A DNA stretch of 62,226 nucleotides from Oleiphilus sp. (GCA_006212045.1 PZPK01000027.1:1-62226); one strand, 5' to 3'. Positions 47,776 through 57,158 are shown, counted from the first letter of the stretch. Notes: generated by a model from the letters alone, not told the origin. Translations and numbers: made by a program.

Positions 47776-49770
47776 CTACCCCTGCCTGATACGCTGTTCG
47801 TCGCCCGAATACTCGCGCTGCTCGAGCTGGTCGGTCTCTTTCAACGCAAATCGGTACAGTCTTGGCGGCATCTTTTCTGCCATACGATTGACATAGGCTC
47901 GAGGTGACTCTCCAATTTTGCGAGGATACCCAAGCACGGAGAACAAGGCCAACCACCGGAGGTATCTTTTCTGGGACCCGGATAAGTTGCGCCCCTCGGC
48001 TTTCAACCAGCCTCGTAACAACAACAGGATTGAAATCAGGACAAATACTGACACGAACACCAGGGCAACGCGCATCAAACTGTACTCACCCAACAATTTT
48101 CGGAAAACCCCGTATTGATCGGCCTGACTGTAGTTGATCACCCATTTCTGCCATTGGTAGTTCAGCTTATCCATTTTCAGACTGAGCCATGTTAACGCCG
48201 TGAAACCATGACGCCACTGGGCTGCCAGGTTATCTTTAAGGAATGTCCCTTCCTGCGCCACGGCACGCTCGAGATTCTGCTCAATCCGGTTTGGTGCAAC
48301 CATTGCCGTAGGGTCGACACGCACCCAACCCAGCCCTGAAATATAGGCTTCAACCCAGGCGTGAGCATCATACTCTCTAACCAAAAGATAACTCTCGCCT
48401 TCGACAGCTTCCCCGCCTTGATATCCAACGATAACACGTGCCGGAATATCGGCAAGGCGCAACATATAAGCGAGACTTCCCGCGAAATGCGAGCAGAACC
48501 CGGTGCGCGAAGCGAACAAAAACTCATCAACAAAATGCTCACCCAATACCGGCGGTTGTAGCGAATAGCTGAAAGCCTTGTTGCGAAACTCTCTCAACAG
48601 ATGGGTCAACAAAGCCTGATCCGACGGTAGCCTTTTTCGCAGATCGGCCATATAACGGCGCGTTTCAGGATTACCACTGACAGGCACCTGCAGATCCCGT
48701 TCTGAAGGAGAAGTACTCCGGTCGACACCCGACACCAGATACGCCGTGGGAATCGTCCGCCCCAGGAACTCGGGTGACTGGTAGGACATGCGATAATTCA
48801 CCGGCTGAATTGCTTCGACTGCCAACTCGAATTGCCCCATATCCTTGCGTTTTACGTGCGTACTCATACTTTCTGAGCCTTCCAGTGCGTAAAGCCATAA
48901 ACGGTTGTGAGGCTCCAGCAACACCTGATAGAAATCACCTGCAGCTTCCAGATTCTGACCAAGGTCGTATCGCCCCTTTGAGCCATACACGAAGCGCTTC
49001 GGATGACGGCTCCAGCGCCTGCCGTCGAACCTGTCGAGCACCAAACCACGCCAGTACAAAGCTGACTGCACCGGGCGCTGACCTGAAAAACTGGCACGAA
49101 ACACCCGCTCATCCGAATTCACAAGATTAGCAATATCTCCCGGAGACATGGAGTCGCTCATCCCGGTTGTTGCGGAACTGGCCTTGACAGGTATCGTCCA
49201 CAAAGGTCCGATACGGGGAAAGAACACGAACAAAACGATCACAAGGGGCAATGCAAACAACAGGACACTGCAAAGTGAGCGCCACTGGGTAAAAGTCCAA
49301 CGAACCTGACCGCTATGCAATCGCAGCAATACCGAAAGCGCCAGCATCACCAGCAGCAACTGCAGCAGCACATGAAGAATACTCTGCTCAAACAGCATTG
49401 AAACGGCAGAGACATAGAGCATGACATAAACAAACAGCTTCAGATCCTTATCGGACTTGATCTCCAGTAGCTTCAATGACGCGGCCAACCATAAAAACAC
49501 CGCGGCTATTTCTACAGTAAAATTGAATCCGAAGTAGAGAAGGAACCATGCCCCCCCAGCCAGGGTCAACATTAGACGCAAGCCGCCACCAATGGCATTT
49601 GGAAACAACCATTTTGCAGTCGTGATCAAGGCCACAAACAAACACATCCAGAGCGGTGCTATCGACCACAAGCCAAGCACCTGAATAAGCGCCAACATGT
49701 AGATTTGGGGCCAATCATATTGCCGGATCTCACCGCTGCGCTCTGCCCGATTTTCACCCCCCATAAGCAC
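47776..49770 (-). CDS. tgpA: TgpA-type transmembrane transglutaminase
   Basis: Membrane protein with a periplasmic transglutaminase-like domain; in Pseudomonas TgpA is essential, but its reaction is not settled. Six N-terminal transmembrane helices (about 20-195) are followed by a DUF3488 region. The transglutaminase core has the catalytic cysteine in SRTGFCSHFA, histidine in YDAHAWVEAY and aspartate in RVDPTAMV. A further helix lies near 560-585, and a DUF4129-like C-terminal tail follows. It is the 3' partner of the DUF58 gene. Confidence 0.92.
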   Translation of the reverse strand: MLMGGENRAERSGEIRQYDWPQIYMLALIQVLGLWSIAPLWMCLFVALITTAKWLFPNAIGGGLRLMLTLAGGAWFLLYFGFNFTVEIAAVFLWLAASLKLLEIKSDKDLKLFVYVMLYVSAVSMLFEQSILHVLLQLLLVMLALSVLLRLHSGQVRWTFTQWRSLCSVLLFALPLVIVLFVFFPRIGPLWTIPVKASSATTGMSDSMSPGDIANLVNSDERVFRASFSGQRPVQSALYWRGLVLDRFDGRRWSRHPKRFVYGSKGRYDLGQNLEAAGDFYQVLLEPHNRLWLYALEGSESMSTHVKRKDMGQFELAVEAIQPVNYRMSYQSPEFLGRTIPTAYLVSGVDRSTSPSERDLQVPVSGNPETRRYMADLRKRLPSDQALLTHLLREFRNKAFSYSLQPPVLGEHFVDEFLFASRTGFCSHFAGSLAYMLRLADIPARVIVGYQGGEAVEGESYLLVREYDAHAWVEAYISGLGWVRVDPTAMVAPNRIEQNLERAVAQEGTFLKDNLAAQWRHGFTALTWLSLKMDKLNYQWQKWVINYSQADQYGVFRKLLGEYSLMRVALVFVSVFVLISILLLLRGWLKAEGRNLSGSQKRYLRWLALFSVLGYPRKIGESPRAYVNRMAEKMPPRLYRFALKETDQLEQREYSGDEQRIRQG

Positions 49771-49800
49771 ACCTGCTTAACGTACCTAACATGCCCCTAT

Positions 49801-50820
49801 TCACTCCAACTCGAAGGAAACGACCGCCGGATCAGACACGGGCTTACCATATTCAGCCAGCGCTGCGAGGCATTCGGACGCATGTTTGCGTCCATGATGA
49901 GGGCTGATCCGACGCCCGGGAAGCTCCAGACCAAAGTCTTCACCTGCTGCCTGTCGCGACAACACCAGATCACAGAGATAACTCAAACGAAGCTCAGCAT
50001 CAGCCTCAGGAAAATCCTCCCATTTCAACCAGAGCCGCTCCGGCATTACAAACCCCTGATCCCGAACGACCAGCTGGTCACCGGAAGCGAACTTTTTCCA
50101 GTGCACCCTGGCGAGCGTGTCGCCTGCCTGGAAACCCCTAAGGACATCGCGATCTCCTCCTTTTTGCTGGCTCGCAGCACTGGCCCCTTCGCCCCCCATG
50201 TATGCATCTTCCGGGGGAGCGATCGGCGCCGGGTAGATCAGACAGTCCGCATCCAGCTTGAGCCAGGTCCACCCCCTGATAAGTCCGAACGGGTAGTATG
50301 TTTCGATCAATAAGCGATCTGAACGATAACGCCCCCTTTTATTAAGATCGACAGGGACATCAACCAGCGCCACTTTACCCGGCTCCAGACTTGCTTTAAC
50401 ACACCCGTTCGCACGGACAGCAAGTTGCAAGCCATACACGTGCTGCTGGGCATGCAGCAAACGCACACGGAAAAAGGCGGCATTTCCGGCAAACACCCCC
50501 TGACTATCGGCACTTTCCACCTGCAACCCCCTCAGATTGAGAAAGCAAAGCCAGATAGATACGAAAAATATCGCCCCCAAAAGAAAGGTCAGCATATATA
50601 CCAGACTGCTTTGGTAATTGATTGCAGTCACCAGCATCAGTAGCAGCAAGGCTGCAAAACCAAATCCCGATGCAGAAGGGAAGATATAAATATTTTTCTG
50701 CGTCAGTGTAAACTGCGCCGCTCGCCGCGCGCGCTCACTAATCCACAGAGAGACGCGCTGTGAGAGCGAATACGATCTCCTTTTTGATTGACCGGCCGTC
50801 TGTACCGAAGAATTCACCAT
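49801..50820 (-). CDS. DUF58-domain membrane protein
   Basis: Protein of the MoxR-DUF58-TgpA group, 339 residues. Two N-terminal transmembrane segments (about 53-95, GFAALLLLMLVTAINYQS) precede a large DUF58 domain. The conserved motif is VLRGFQAGDTLARVHWKKFASG, with a GRYRSDRLLIETYYPFGLIRGW stretch before it. It is 30 bp upstream of tgpA. A MoxR-type AAA ATPase gene usually precedes this pair, but the next upstream 300 bp hold no gene, so the ATPase is elsewhere or missing. Confidence 0.9.
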   Translation of the reverse strand: MVNSSVQTAGQSKRRSYSLSQRVSLWISERARRAAQFTLTQKNIYIFPSASGFGFAALLLLMLVTAINYQSSLVYMLTFLLGAIFFVSIWLCFLNLRGLQVESADSQGVFAGNAAFFRVRLLHAQQHVYGLQLAVRANGCVKASLEPGKVALVDVPVDLNKRGRYRSDRLLIETYYPFGLIRGWTWLKLDADCLIYPAPIAPPEDAYMGGEGASAASQQKGGDRDVLRGFQAGDTLARVHWKKFASGDQLVVRDQGFVMPERLWLKWEDFPEADAELRLSYLCDLVLSRQAAGEDFGLELPGRRISPHHGRKHASECLAALAEYGKPVSDPAVVSFELE

Positions 50821-51121
50821 GACTTTTCCGGGGCCACCTTTTCCTTTTCAGCCTTACTTTGAGCCCGCAACAACTTGCAGAAACCGGTGCCATGTCAACA
50901 CCGCTTCCGACAACAGGCTTAACGCAACACCTTAGCAGAACTTGCATGGCATTGATAAATATACACTTGGAAGGCCAGAAAATTACATTTGAAAGACAAT
51001 AAATACCCGTCTGCGATCCATCACGGTTACCTTTCTTAACGAATAGTCAGATAATTAAACTTGCAATCAAAGTGTCCCGGTTAAATACTGACCTCGTACT
51101 ACTCAAAATCCGGATCGCATA
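50821..51121. other. Intergenic region between DUF58 gene and secreted hypothetical
   Basis: 301 bp with no credible gene on either strand. It must hold the divergent promoters of the DUF58-tgpA unit and the plus-strand hypothetical gene. I saw only a weak -35/-10 pair (TTGCAA, TAAATA, 15-base spacer) upstream of the latter. No tRNA or riboswitch was recognised. Confidence 0.6.
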
Positions 51122-51745
51122 ATGACTAAGTTATTCCGCACGCCAGCGGTACTGGTGGGCAGCCTTGCTACATTGTTGATACCTATTGCACAGGCAGAGG
51201 TAAAATCTCTGTCCAGTTCTGAACTGACGGAAACCTATATTCAGGACTCCACCATTATCATCACCCCCAAACAAGCTCCCGAAACCCGTACCAGATCTGT
51301 ATCGAGCCTGACAATCGCCCCTGTTGAGCGCACGGATCAGGACATTCAGGAACTGGAAAATGCGCAACAGCATCGAGACGGCACCATCACGTCATTCGAA
51401 CTGGATGATGACACGATGCGCAACGCCTCGGTAGAAGCTGCCATCAATCCGGCCGCGCTGCCTGAAGTTGAACCCTACGAGGATCCGCAATACTCGACAC
51501 CGATCGCGGACATTCTTGACGATGAGCGTTATCGTGCTCCCGATGGCAACTTCGATTATGAATATGTGGGTCAGGATCTTGGTTTGAGCAGAACAGCCGA
51601 TCAGCTAACGTTTTCGATCGGCAACTTGCCGGGTATCGACAAAATTGAATTACCACACGGTATCAATGAAGGGCCACTGCAAATCGTCCCACGAGAGGAA
51701 GGCGGGTTTGATCTGACAATCAATATTCCCCAGGATTTTGAATAG
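51122..51745 (+). CDS. Secreted acidic hypothetical protein, 207 residues
   Basis: Not recognised. The signal peptide ends near residue 25 (IPIAQA). The mature protein is acidic and Pro/Glu-rich and may be partly disordered: SSLTIAPVERTDQDIQELEN, DPQYSTPIADILDDERYRAP and a C-terminal repeat of beta-like segments (TFSIGNLPGIDKIELPHGIN). No cysteine, lipobox or transmembrane anchor is seen. It is followed by a strong terminator. Probable periplasmic protein of unknown role. Confidence 0.7.
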   Translation: MTKLFRTPAVLVGSLATLLIPIAQAEVKSLSSSELTETYIQDSTIIITPKQAPETRTRSVSSLTIAPVERTDQDIQELENAQQHRDGTITSFELDDDTMRNASVEAAINPAALPEVEPYEDPQYSTPIADILDDERYRAPDGNFDYEYVGQDLGLSRTADQLTFSIGNLPGIDKIELPHGINEGPLQIVPREEGGFDLTINIPQDFE

Positions 51746-51785
51746 TCGAAATTGGCGCGCTTTGCCTAATCACACGGTAGAGAAC

Positions 51786-51822
51786 AAAAAAAGGGAAACC
51801 ATTTAACCGGTTTCCCTTTTTT
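51786..51822 (+). terminator. Terminator of the secreted hypothetical gene
   Basis: A-run and GGGAAACC (51786-51800), eight-base loop and GGTTTCCC with a T-run (51809-51822). The stem is about 14 bp including the A/T part, 40 bp beyond the stop codon. The A-run also allows minus-strand termination. Confidence 0.85.
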
Positions 51823-51898
51823 ATTTGCGATGTTAGTCGCGCACTCTTAATGCATTTATAACCGCCCGGGAATATCAAAACCCCAGGCAGAAATAAAA

Positions 51899-51974
51899 TG
51901 GCGTCCCCTAGGGGAGTCGAACCCCTGTTACCGCCGTGAAAGGGCGGTGTCCTAGGCCTCTAGACGAAGGGGAC
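51899..51974 (-). tRNA. tRNA-Glu (anticodon TTC)
   Basis: Minus-strand cloverleaf with acceptor GTCCCCT paired to AGGGGAC, discriminator G and encoded CCA at 51902-51899. The anticodon stem-loop CCGCCCTTTCACGGCGG has TTC. The T loop is GGTTCGACTCC. It is 76 nt long. It is just beyond tRNA-Ala and upstream of gltX, which charges it. Confidence 0.97.
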
Positions 51975-52011
51975 TAAAACATGTTTGACGAGTTCTTCTG
52001 TGAAGAAAATT

Positions 52012-52087
52012 TGGTGGAGCCAGACGGGATCGAACCGTCGACCTCAACGCTGCCAGCGTTGCGCTCTCCCAGCTGAGCTATGGCCCC
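52012..52087 (-). tRNA. tRNA-Ala (anticodon GGC)
   Basis: Minus-strand cloverleaf: acceptor GGGGCCA with TGGCTCC, discriminator A, encoded CCA at 52014-52012. The anticodon loop CTGGCAG has GGC, flanked by AACG/CGTT. T loop GGTTCGATCCC. It is 76 nt long and sits 37 bp before tRNA-Glu on the same strand, likely one transcript. Confidence 0.97.
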
Positions 52088-52247
52088 ATACACGTGGCGA
52101 ATACTGCTATCCGCCCCTCGTCAACGGCGCGTATACTAGAGAAGTCATATTAGTGAGTCAAGGCAATTTTTTGCTTTATTTCCATCATATTACCTCACAA
52201 CCACCCAACGCTAAAGATGTTTGCGAAACGCCCTTTTAAAGCGACCG

Positions 52248-53738
52248 TTACGATAGCGCCAGCTGTTTAAATTCCTTCTCAACACGCTTGGAATCCTTTT
52301 TGGAAAAACCTCCCAGCACGTTCAAGGCATGACGTAAGCGTGCCCTGGTCATGTCCGGCCCCAGCATAGCCATGGAATCCATCACCGACCATGAATTGGG
52401 TGTTCCGGCAATCGCGATAAAGATGGGCTGCATAAATTCTCCCATCTTGAGCCCCATCGCTGCGGACACTGCTTTGATATCAGCGAAGACATTGTCCTTG
52501 CTCCACTGTCGCTGCGCCTCGAGTCGCCAGAGTGAAAACTGCAACACTCGTTTTAGCTGATCACGTTCCAGCTTACAGCCGTCAAAACCCTGCTCCGTCA
52601 GCGGCAACATTCCTGAAAACATAAACCCTGCGAGCGGCGCAATGTCACTGAATGTCTCGACCCTGCCCTGTATATGCACAATCATCGGTGCGAGATTCTG
52701 CTCATTGAACGCCCAGTCCTGTGCGCGCGTCATAAACTCATCTGCACTCAGGTTTTCCCTGATCCAAAGACCATTTAGCCACGACAGTTTTTCGACATCA
52801 AAAATGGGACCACCGAGCGATACGCGCTGAATATCAAAACTGGCAATCATTTCATCCAGCGTGAATTTTTCCGACTCATCGGGCATGGACCATCCCATTC
52901 TGCCTAGATAGTTGGTCAGCGCCTCCGGCAAGAAACCCATCCGCTCGTAATAGGTAATACTGGTTGGATTTTTGCGCTTGCTTAATTTGCTCTTGTCAGG
53001 ATTTCGCAACAGGGGCATGTGGCATAGTACCGGCATCTCCCAGCCAAAGTACTGGTACAACAGCTGGTGTTTGGGCGCTGAATTGATCCATTCCTCCCCT
53101 CTGATAACGTGGCTAATTTTCATCAGGTGGTCATCCACAACGTTGGCGAGGTGATACGTCGGCATGCCATCGGATTTCAAAAGAATCTGGCAGTCGACCT
53201 GAGCCCAGTCAATCTCGATCGTGCCTCGCAGCAGATCATTGATGACACAGACACCCTCATCCGGCACTTTCATACGGATAACATAGGGCTCCCCGCTCTG
53301 AAGCCTTTCCTGAACTTCTGCTTCCGGCAGTTCAAGATTCCCTTTTATGCCAGGATTCAGACCTGCCGCCTTACGTGCCTCCCGAATTTCATCCAGCTCT
53401 TGCGGTGTTCTGAAGCAATAAAACGCATCCCCCTGCTTGACCAGCTGTTCGGCATACTGACGATAATCTCCCTTTCGCTCACTCTGGCGATAAGGCCCGT
53501 GAGGCCCTCCTATGTCAGGGCCTTCGTCCCAATCAAGCCCCAGCCAACGCATGGCGGACAATATTTGAGCCTCAGACTCGGTGGTGCTGCGTGCCTGATC
53601 TGTATCTTCGATGCGCAATATAAACTTGCCCTGATGCTGTCGCGCAAAGCACATATTAAAAAGCGCAATGTAGGCGGTTCCGACATGTGGGTCGCCGGTT
53701 GGACTGGGCGCAATGCGTGTTCTTACTTCTTGAGTCAT
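52248..53738 (-). CDS. gltX: Glutamyl-tRNA synthetase
   Basis: Class I synthetase that charges tRNA-Glu, 496 residues. The HIGH-like motif is [19 protein letters not shown] (about 11-29), and the KMSKR loop is [24 protein letters not shown] is also conserved. The C-terminal anticodon-binding half is helical. The zinc cysteine cluster of some GluRS is not visible in the connecting region. tRNA-Ala and tRNA-Glu lie immediately downstream, a conserved gammaproteobacterial arrangement. Confidence 0.95.
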   Translation of the reverse strand: MTQEVRTRIAPSPTGDPHVGTAYIALFNMCFARQHQGKFILRIEDTDQARSTTESEAQILSAMRWLGLDWDEGPDIGGPHGPYRQSERKGDYRQYAEQLVKQGDAFYCFRTPQELDEIREARKAAGLNPGIKGNLELPEAEVQERLQSGEPYVIRMKVPDEGVCVINDLLRGTIEIDWAQVDCQILLKSDGMPTYHLANVVDDHLMKISHVIRGEEWINSAPKHQLLYQYFGWEMPVLCHMPLLRNPDKSKLSKRKNPTSITYYERMGFLPEALTNYLGRMGWSMPDESEKFTLDEMIASFDIQRVSLGGPIFDVEKLSWLNGLWIRENLSADEFMTRAQDWAFNEQNLAPMIVHIQGRVETFSDIAPLAGFMFSGMLPLTEQGFDGCKLERDQLKRVLQFSLWRLEAQRQWSKDNVFADIKAVSAAMGLKMGEFMQPIFIAIAGTPNSWSVMDSMAMLGPDMTRARLRHALNVLGGFSKKDSKRVEKEFKQLALS

Positions 53739-53788
53739 TTACTTACCCTGGAATGAATATGAAATTGTCTTTTTTCAACGCCCCTGGA

Positions 53789-54433
53789 TCAGCCATAACC
53801 GGCAACAAAGGGATTGGTTTTGATCTCCTGACCTATTGTGGACATCGGGCCATGGCCCGGTATAAAGGCGACATCATCGCCCAATGGCCACAAATGCTGA
53901 CGGATCGACTGAAGCAGCGTAGCGTGATCTCCCATTGGGAAGTCGGTGCGACCAATCGAGCCCTGAAACAGCACATCGCCAACAATGGCAAGCCGGGAAT
54001 CGGGCGCAAAAAACACCACATGCCCAGGCGTATGCCCCGGACAGTGCAGGACCTTCATACTGCATTTTCCGATATGCACCTCATCCCCATGCTCCAGCCA
54101 GCGATCAGGGCTGAATTTACGCGCTGCGGGAAATCCGAACATTTGGCTTTGCTGAGGTAACATCTGTATCCAGAAGTCATCCTCGCGATGCGGCCCGACA
54201 ATCGGTATCTTCTTCAGCTCAGCCAGATCTGCCGTTGCGCCGGCATGATCAATATGCGCATGCGTCATCAGAATCTGGGTGAGTGTCAAGTCATTGTCTA
54301 CGACTACCTTCAGAATGCGCTCCATATCGCCACCGGGATCAACCACAGCGGCCTCTTTCGATTGCGCACACCAAAGTACCGAACAGTTCTGCTCAAATGG
54401 AGTGACCGGGATTATTTGATAATGTAAGCTCAT
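53789..54433 (-). CDS. Metallo-beta-lactamase fold hydrolase (glyoxalase II-like)
   Basis: Small MBL-fold hydrolase of 214 residues, YcbL/glyoxalase II-like. The metal motif THAHIDHAG, the HCPGHTPGHVVFF loop, GDVLFQGSIGRTD and the C-terminal FIPGHGPMSTIGQE are all present, so a two-metal site is likely. Family members often hydrolyse S-lactoylglutathione or similar thioesters. The substrate here is not shown. A methylglyoxal synthase 3.6 kb away makes a glyoxalase role attractive but unproven. Confidence 0.88.
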   Translation of the reverse strand: MSLHYQIIPVTPFEQNCSVLWCAQSKEAAVVDPGGDMERILKVVVDNDLTLTQILMTHAHIDHAGATADLAELKKIPIVGPHREDDFWIQMLPQQSQMFGFPAARKFSPDRWLEHGDEVHIGKCSMKVLHCPGHTPGHVVFFAPDSRLAIVGDVLFQGSIGRTDFPMGDHATLLQSIRQHLWPLGDDVAFIPGHGPMSTIGQEIKTNPFVAGYG

Positions 54434-54544
54434 CGCCCTTCTGATCGTGTCTGGAAAAAGCCGGCATTATCGCTTATGTTTGAGCCGATAGAAATGGCCT
54501 GGTAACAGGCTCAACCATTTTGTTTGGCCTTACCTGGAGCCTAA

Positions 54545-54868
54545 ATGAAGAAACACAGCTGTTCCGCCCTTAAACTACTCGCTTTGGCTCTAACACTGAG
54601 CGCCTGCTCTTTTGTCGAAGTAAAGCCCGGCGCTGAGAACATCATTCTTGCGAACAATGATAGCGGCTGCGAGCGCTTGGGCTCCACGACCGTTTCGGTG
54701 ATGCATGAGGTGGGCTTTATTGATCGCGACGAAGAAACTGTCGAAGAAGAACTGCAAATTCTGGCTCAGAATTCAGCCTATAAAATGGGTGGCAATGCCA
54801 TTTGGCCCGAAACTGAGGTCAATGAAGGCGAAAGAATCTTTACCGTTCTGCGCTGCAAAGAACAATAA
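54545..54868 (+). CDS. DUF4156-domain lipoprotein
   Basis: Short lipoprotein of 107 residues. The signal peptide ends in a lipobox (LSACSF, Cys about residue 21). The DUF4156 core has CERLGSTTVSV, EETVEEELQILAQNSAYKMGGNAIWP and a final FTVLRC: the family pattern with two cysteines. Function is unknown; members are usually outer-membrane lipoproteins. It stands alone, between the MBL gene and the convergent porin-like gene. Confidence 0.88.
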   Translation: MKKHSCSALKLLALALTLSACSFVEVKPGAENIILANNDSGCERLGSTTVSVMHEVGFIDRDEETVEEELQILAQNSAYKMGGNAIWPETEVNEGERIFTVLRCKEQ

Positions 54869-54975
54869 GCTCCGGCATCCGAAATAACAGGGGACCTGAT
54901 TCACTCTTCTTTCTACCCGGCCCCATTATGACCCAAGACCTGTCTGCACCAATAGCGTCAGCCAAACACTATAGT

Positions 54976-56208
54976 CTAGAACGTTAAAGACAGATCAACC
55001 CAGGCTTTGCGCGTATCCTGCCCAAACGCCTTGGCGTGATAGTCGGCATAACGCAAAGCCAGCTCCAGAAAATCATAGCGATAAACCAGTTCCGCATTGT
55101 ATTCCTTGCCAAGCTTGCCTGGGCCGCTCTGCTTGTCCTCTGACTCAAACTGATGGTAAGTCAGCCCTGCTATCCAGCTGTCCTGCCAATGATAGGACAG
55201 CGTTGCATAACGGTCCGAAAGCCCTCCGGCTATATTACCCGCGCCTTCATTGGTAAAGATATCGGCCCAGCCCTGAAACATATGCAGCTCACCCAGAGGC
55301 GACACAAAAAATGCATCCTGCGAGGCACCAAGAGATTCCTGGCCGACGTGAATCCCGACACCAAGATACCGCACACCCAGCTCCGCGAGACTGTATCGAA
55401 CAGAGTAGTCCCGGGGGTTATCGTGGCGACTCTTCTGGCGCGCGATCTCAAACGCATACTCGATTGCCGGCTCATTCTTGATATGCCCGGAAAAACGCAC
55501 GCCATCGGTTTGCGTATCCCAGACACTAGCCCTTACTGTACTTTCGGACTGGTAACTATAAAGCGATAGGTGGCTGTGCATAAAACCGCGATAATTCAGA
55601 TTAAAATAGCGCACCTGTATATCTTCCGAACTGATTGCGCCCGATTCGTGCAATGGCGAATTGAAATGTTCGAGCTGCCCGAAATAGAAACGTAGATAAT
55701 TCAGTGACTCATTGCGCACGGTGAATCCGCGAACACTGCTGTCCAGCTGTCGAAATGAGTCATTGCCCAGAAAGCGACCATTATCCAGACTTAGGCGCTG
55801 ACGTCCGTATTTCACCAGGGTATTGGCAATATCGTAGGCCAACCAATATTGACTCAGGAACGAATCTTCAGGGTCAGCAATGAAGGCATCATCATTTTCA
55901 TCATTACTGCCGTCAAAATAGTTATCATCATCAGGCAGCGCCAGGTTACCGGTATACTCAAGCATGGCGGAAAAGAACTGGTAGCGTTCGGTTTCGTAAC
56001 CCAGTCGTACCCTTGCCGTGGCTGCCTGCGCGCCCTGATCTGCACTCCCAGCCTCCTGATTCACGTCTTCGTAACGTAAGCGCATGGAGGCACTCGCCTT
56101 GCCCTGCTCAAGCGCTTCACTGAAACTCAAGTCTTCTGGGCGGTTCAGATCCACCGGCGAACTCATTGCAACGATACCGGTCAAAACAGCCGATAATAAT
56201 GCTGACAT
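54976..56208 (-). CDS. Alginate-export-type outer-membrane beta-barrel
   Basis: Predicted outer-membrane porin related to the alginate-export (AlgE-like) family, 410 residues with a C-terminal phenylalanine. A signal peptide (about 1-16) is followed by beta strands with alternating hydrophobic residues; LRYEDVNQEAGS, ATARVRLGYETE and VKYGRQRLSLDNGRFLGND match the domain. YRYDFLELALRYADYH is near the end. No polysaccharide synthesis genes lie nearby, so alginate itself is not implied. It is read divergently from the PEP-CTERM gene. Confidence 0.8.
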   Translation of the reverse strand: MSALLSAVLTGIVAMSSPVDLNRPEDLSFSEALEQGKASASMRLRYEDVNQEAGSADQGAQAATARVRLGYETERYQFFSAMLEYTGNLALPDDDNYFDGSNDENDDAFIADPEDSFLSQYWLAYDIANTLVKYGRQRLSLDNGRFLGNDSFRQLDSSVRGFTVRNESLNYLRFYFGQLEHFNSPLHESGAISSEDIQVRYFNLNYRGFMHSHLSLYSYQSESTVRASVWDTQTDGVRFSGHIKNEPAIEYAFEIARQKSRHDNPRDYSVRYSLAELGVRYLGVGIHVGQESLGASQDAFFVSPLGELHMFQGWADIFTNEGAGNIAGGLSDRYATLSYHWQDSWIAGLTYHQFESEDKQSGPGKLGKEYNAELVYRYDFLELALRYADYHAKAFGQDTRKAWVDLSLTF

Positions 56209-56259
56209 AGACTATCTCCTTAACAAGGCCGCGCATTATAATTGCAGCGTCTTATCACC

Positions 56260-56318
56260 AACACCTTTAATTTTCTGAACACCTTAATTGGGTGTCAGCT
56301 TTTTTTACACCTTGTTTA
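56260..56318. promoter_or_regulatory. Repeated ACACCTT motifs upstream of PEP-CTERM gene
   Basis: AACACCTTTAATT (56260-56272) is followed by AACACCTTAATT (56278-56289) and ACACCTT (56307-56313). ACACC (56279-56283) also pairs with GGTGT (56291-56295) as an inverted repeat. They lie about 60-115 bp upstream of the sigma-54 promoter, the usual place for enhancer-binding activator sites. Confidence 0.5.
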
Positions 56319-56373
56319 TAATTTACTTTATAAAAAAGTATTATCTCATTGTTTATATTACTTAATTCATTTC

Positions 56374-56388
56374 TGGCACGTTTTTCGC
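56374..56388 (+). promoter_or_regulatory. Sigma-54 (RpoN) promoter of the PEP-CTERM gene
   Basis: TGGCAC (56374-56379), five bases and TCGC (56385-56388) give the GG-N10-GC spacing of sigma-54 promoters with a perfect -24 and one mismatch at -12. The start codon is 57 bp further. The AT-rich upstream region fits activator looping. Confidence 0.75.
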
Positions 56389-56444
56389 CAAATAAAACCT
56401 AGTTCGATACTGAACAAGACCATATGAAACTGGAGATTCACTGA

Positions 56445-57131
56445 ATGAAGAAGTTCGCTAAAAACATAGCGATTGCCGGCGCAGTACTTTTCGGCACAGT
56501 AGCCCAAGCAGGCATGATCGGTTTTGAAGACTACACGACAAATAATCGTAAAAATGCGACCAATGTAGCCTTTAATACAGGCGACAACAGCGTTTCATTT
56601 TATGCCAAGAACCGATCAGGCACTAAAAACAAAAAAGTGTTTGTCGTGAAGGAAGGGTATCCGGTTGACGCATACGCTCCTGGAGATACTATTCCGGACT
56701 ACAACGGACACGATGGCGGCAGCTACTTCCTCAGCGAAGACAAGAATGGCCCCTCTACCCGCTTCGACTACTACATGAACTTCGAGAAAGGCATCAGTGA
56801 TCTGTCTCTTGCTGTTTACGATTACGGGGCACGCGGCGGCGCCAAAAAAGGCGACATAGTCAGCCTGTTTTTGTATGACATGAACTGGAACGAAATCGGA
56901 GCAGATCAGTTCATTCTGCCAGCAAACCCTAGAAACCTGCCCGATCCTAACCTGATACTACTGAGCGCTGAAGCAAGCAGCTCTGCTTTCCATGCGGCCG
57001 TCAAATTCTCCGCAGGCGATGTTGGTACCGGTATCGACAATCTGAAGTTCACCACAGTTCCAGAGCCCGGAACTCTGGCACTGATAGCGCTTGGCTTGTT
57101 TGGCCTGTCTGTGGCACGCAGAAGAGCCTAA
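56445..57131 (+). CDS. PEP-CTERM sorting-domain protein
   Basis: Secreted protein of 228 residues with a signal peptide (about 1-23, TVAQA) and a C-terminal PEP-CTERM signal: VPEPGTLALIALGLFGLSVA then RRR, i.e. motif, transmembrane helix and basic tail. Exosortase (EpsH/XrtA) cuts such signals and the proteins are associated with exopolysaccharide. No exosortase or EPS gene is in the window. The mature part is Gly/Asn/Asp-rich with a possible beta-sandwich (FDYYMNFEKGISDLSLAVYD). The start has GGAG upstream at good spacing. It ends in a strong terminator. Confidence 0.9.
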   Translation: MKKFAKNIAIAGAVLFGTVAQAGMIGFEDYTTNNRKNATNVAFNTGDNSVSFYAKNRSGTKNKKVFVVKEGYPVDAYAPGDTIPDYNGHDGGSYFLSEDKNGPSTRFDYYMNFEKGISDLSLAVYDYGARGGAKKGDIVSLFLYDMNWNEIGADQFILPANPRNLPDPNLILLSAEASSSAFHAAVKFSAGDVGTGIDNLKFTTVPEPGTLALIALGLFGLSVARRRA

Positions 57132-57158
57132 GACCTCGTTGCAATTTTAAGCCAGATC

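Noticed and set aside
51985-52239. Plus-strand frame with SQTGSNRRPQRCQRCALPAE
   Set aside because: It is the antisense translation of tRNA-Ala, not a gene.
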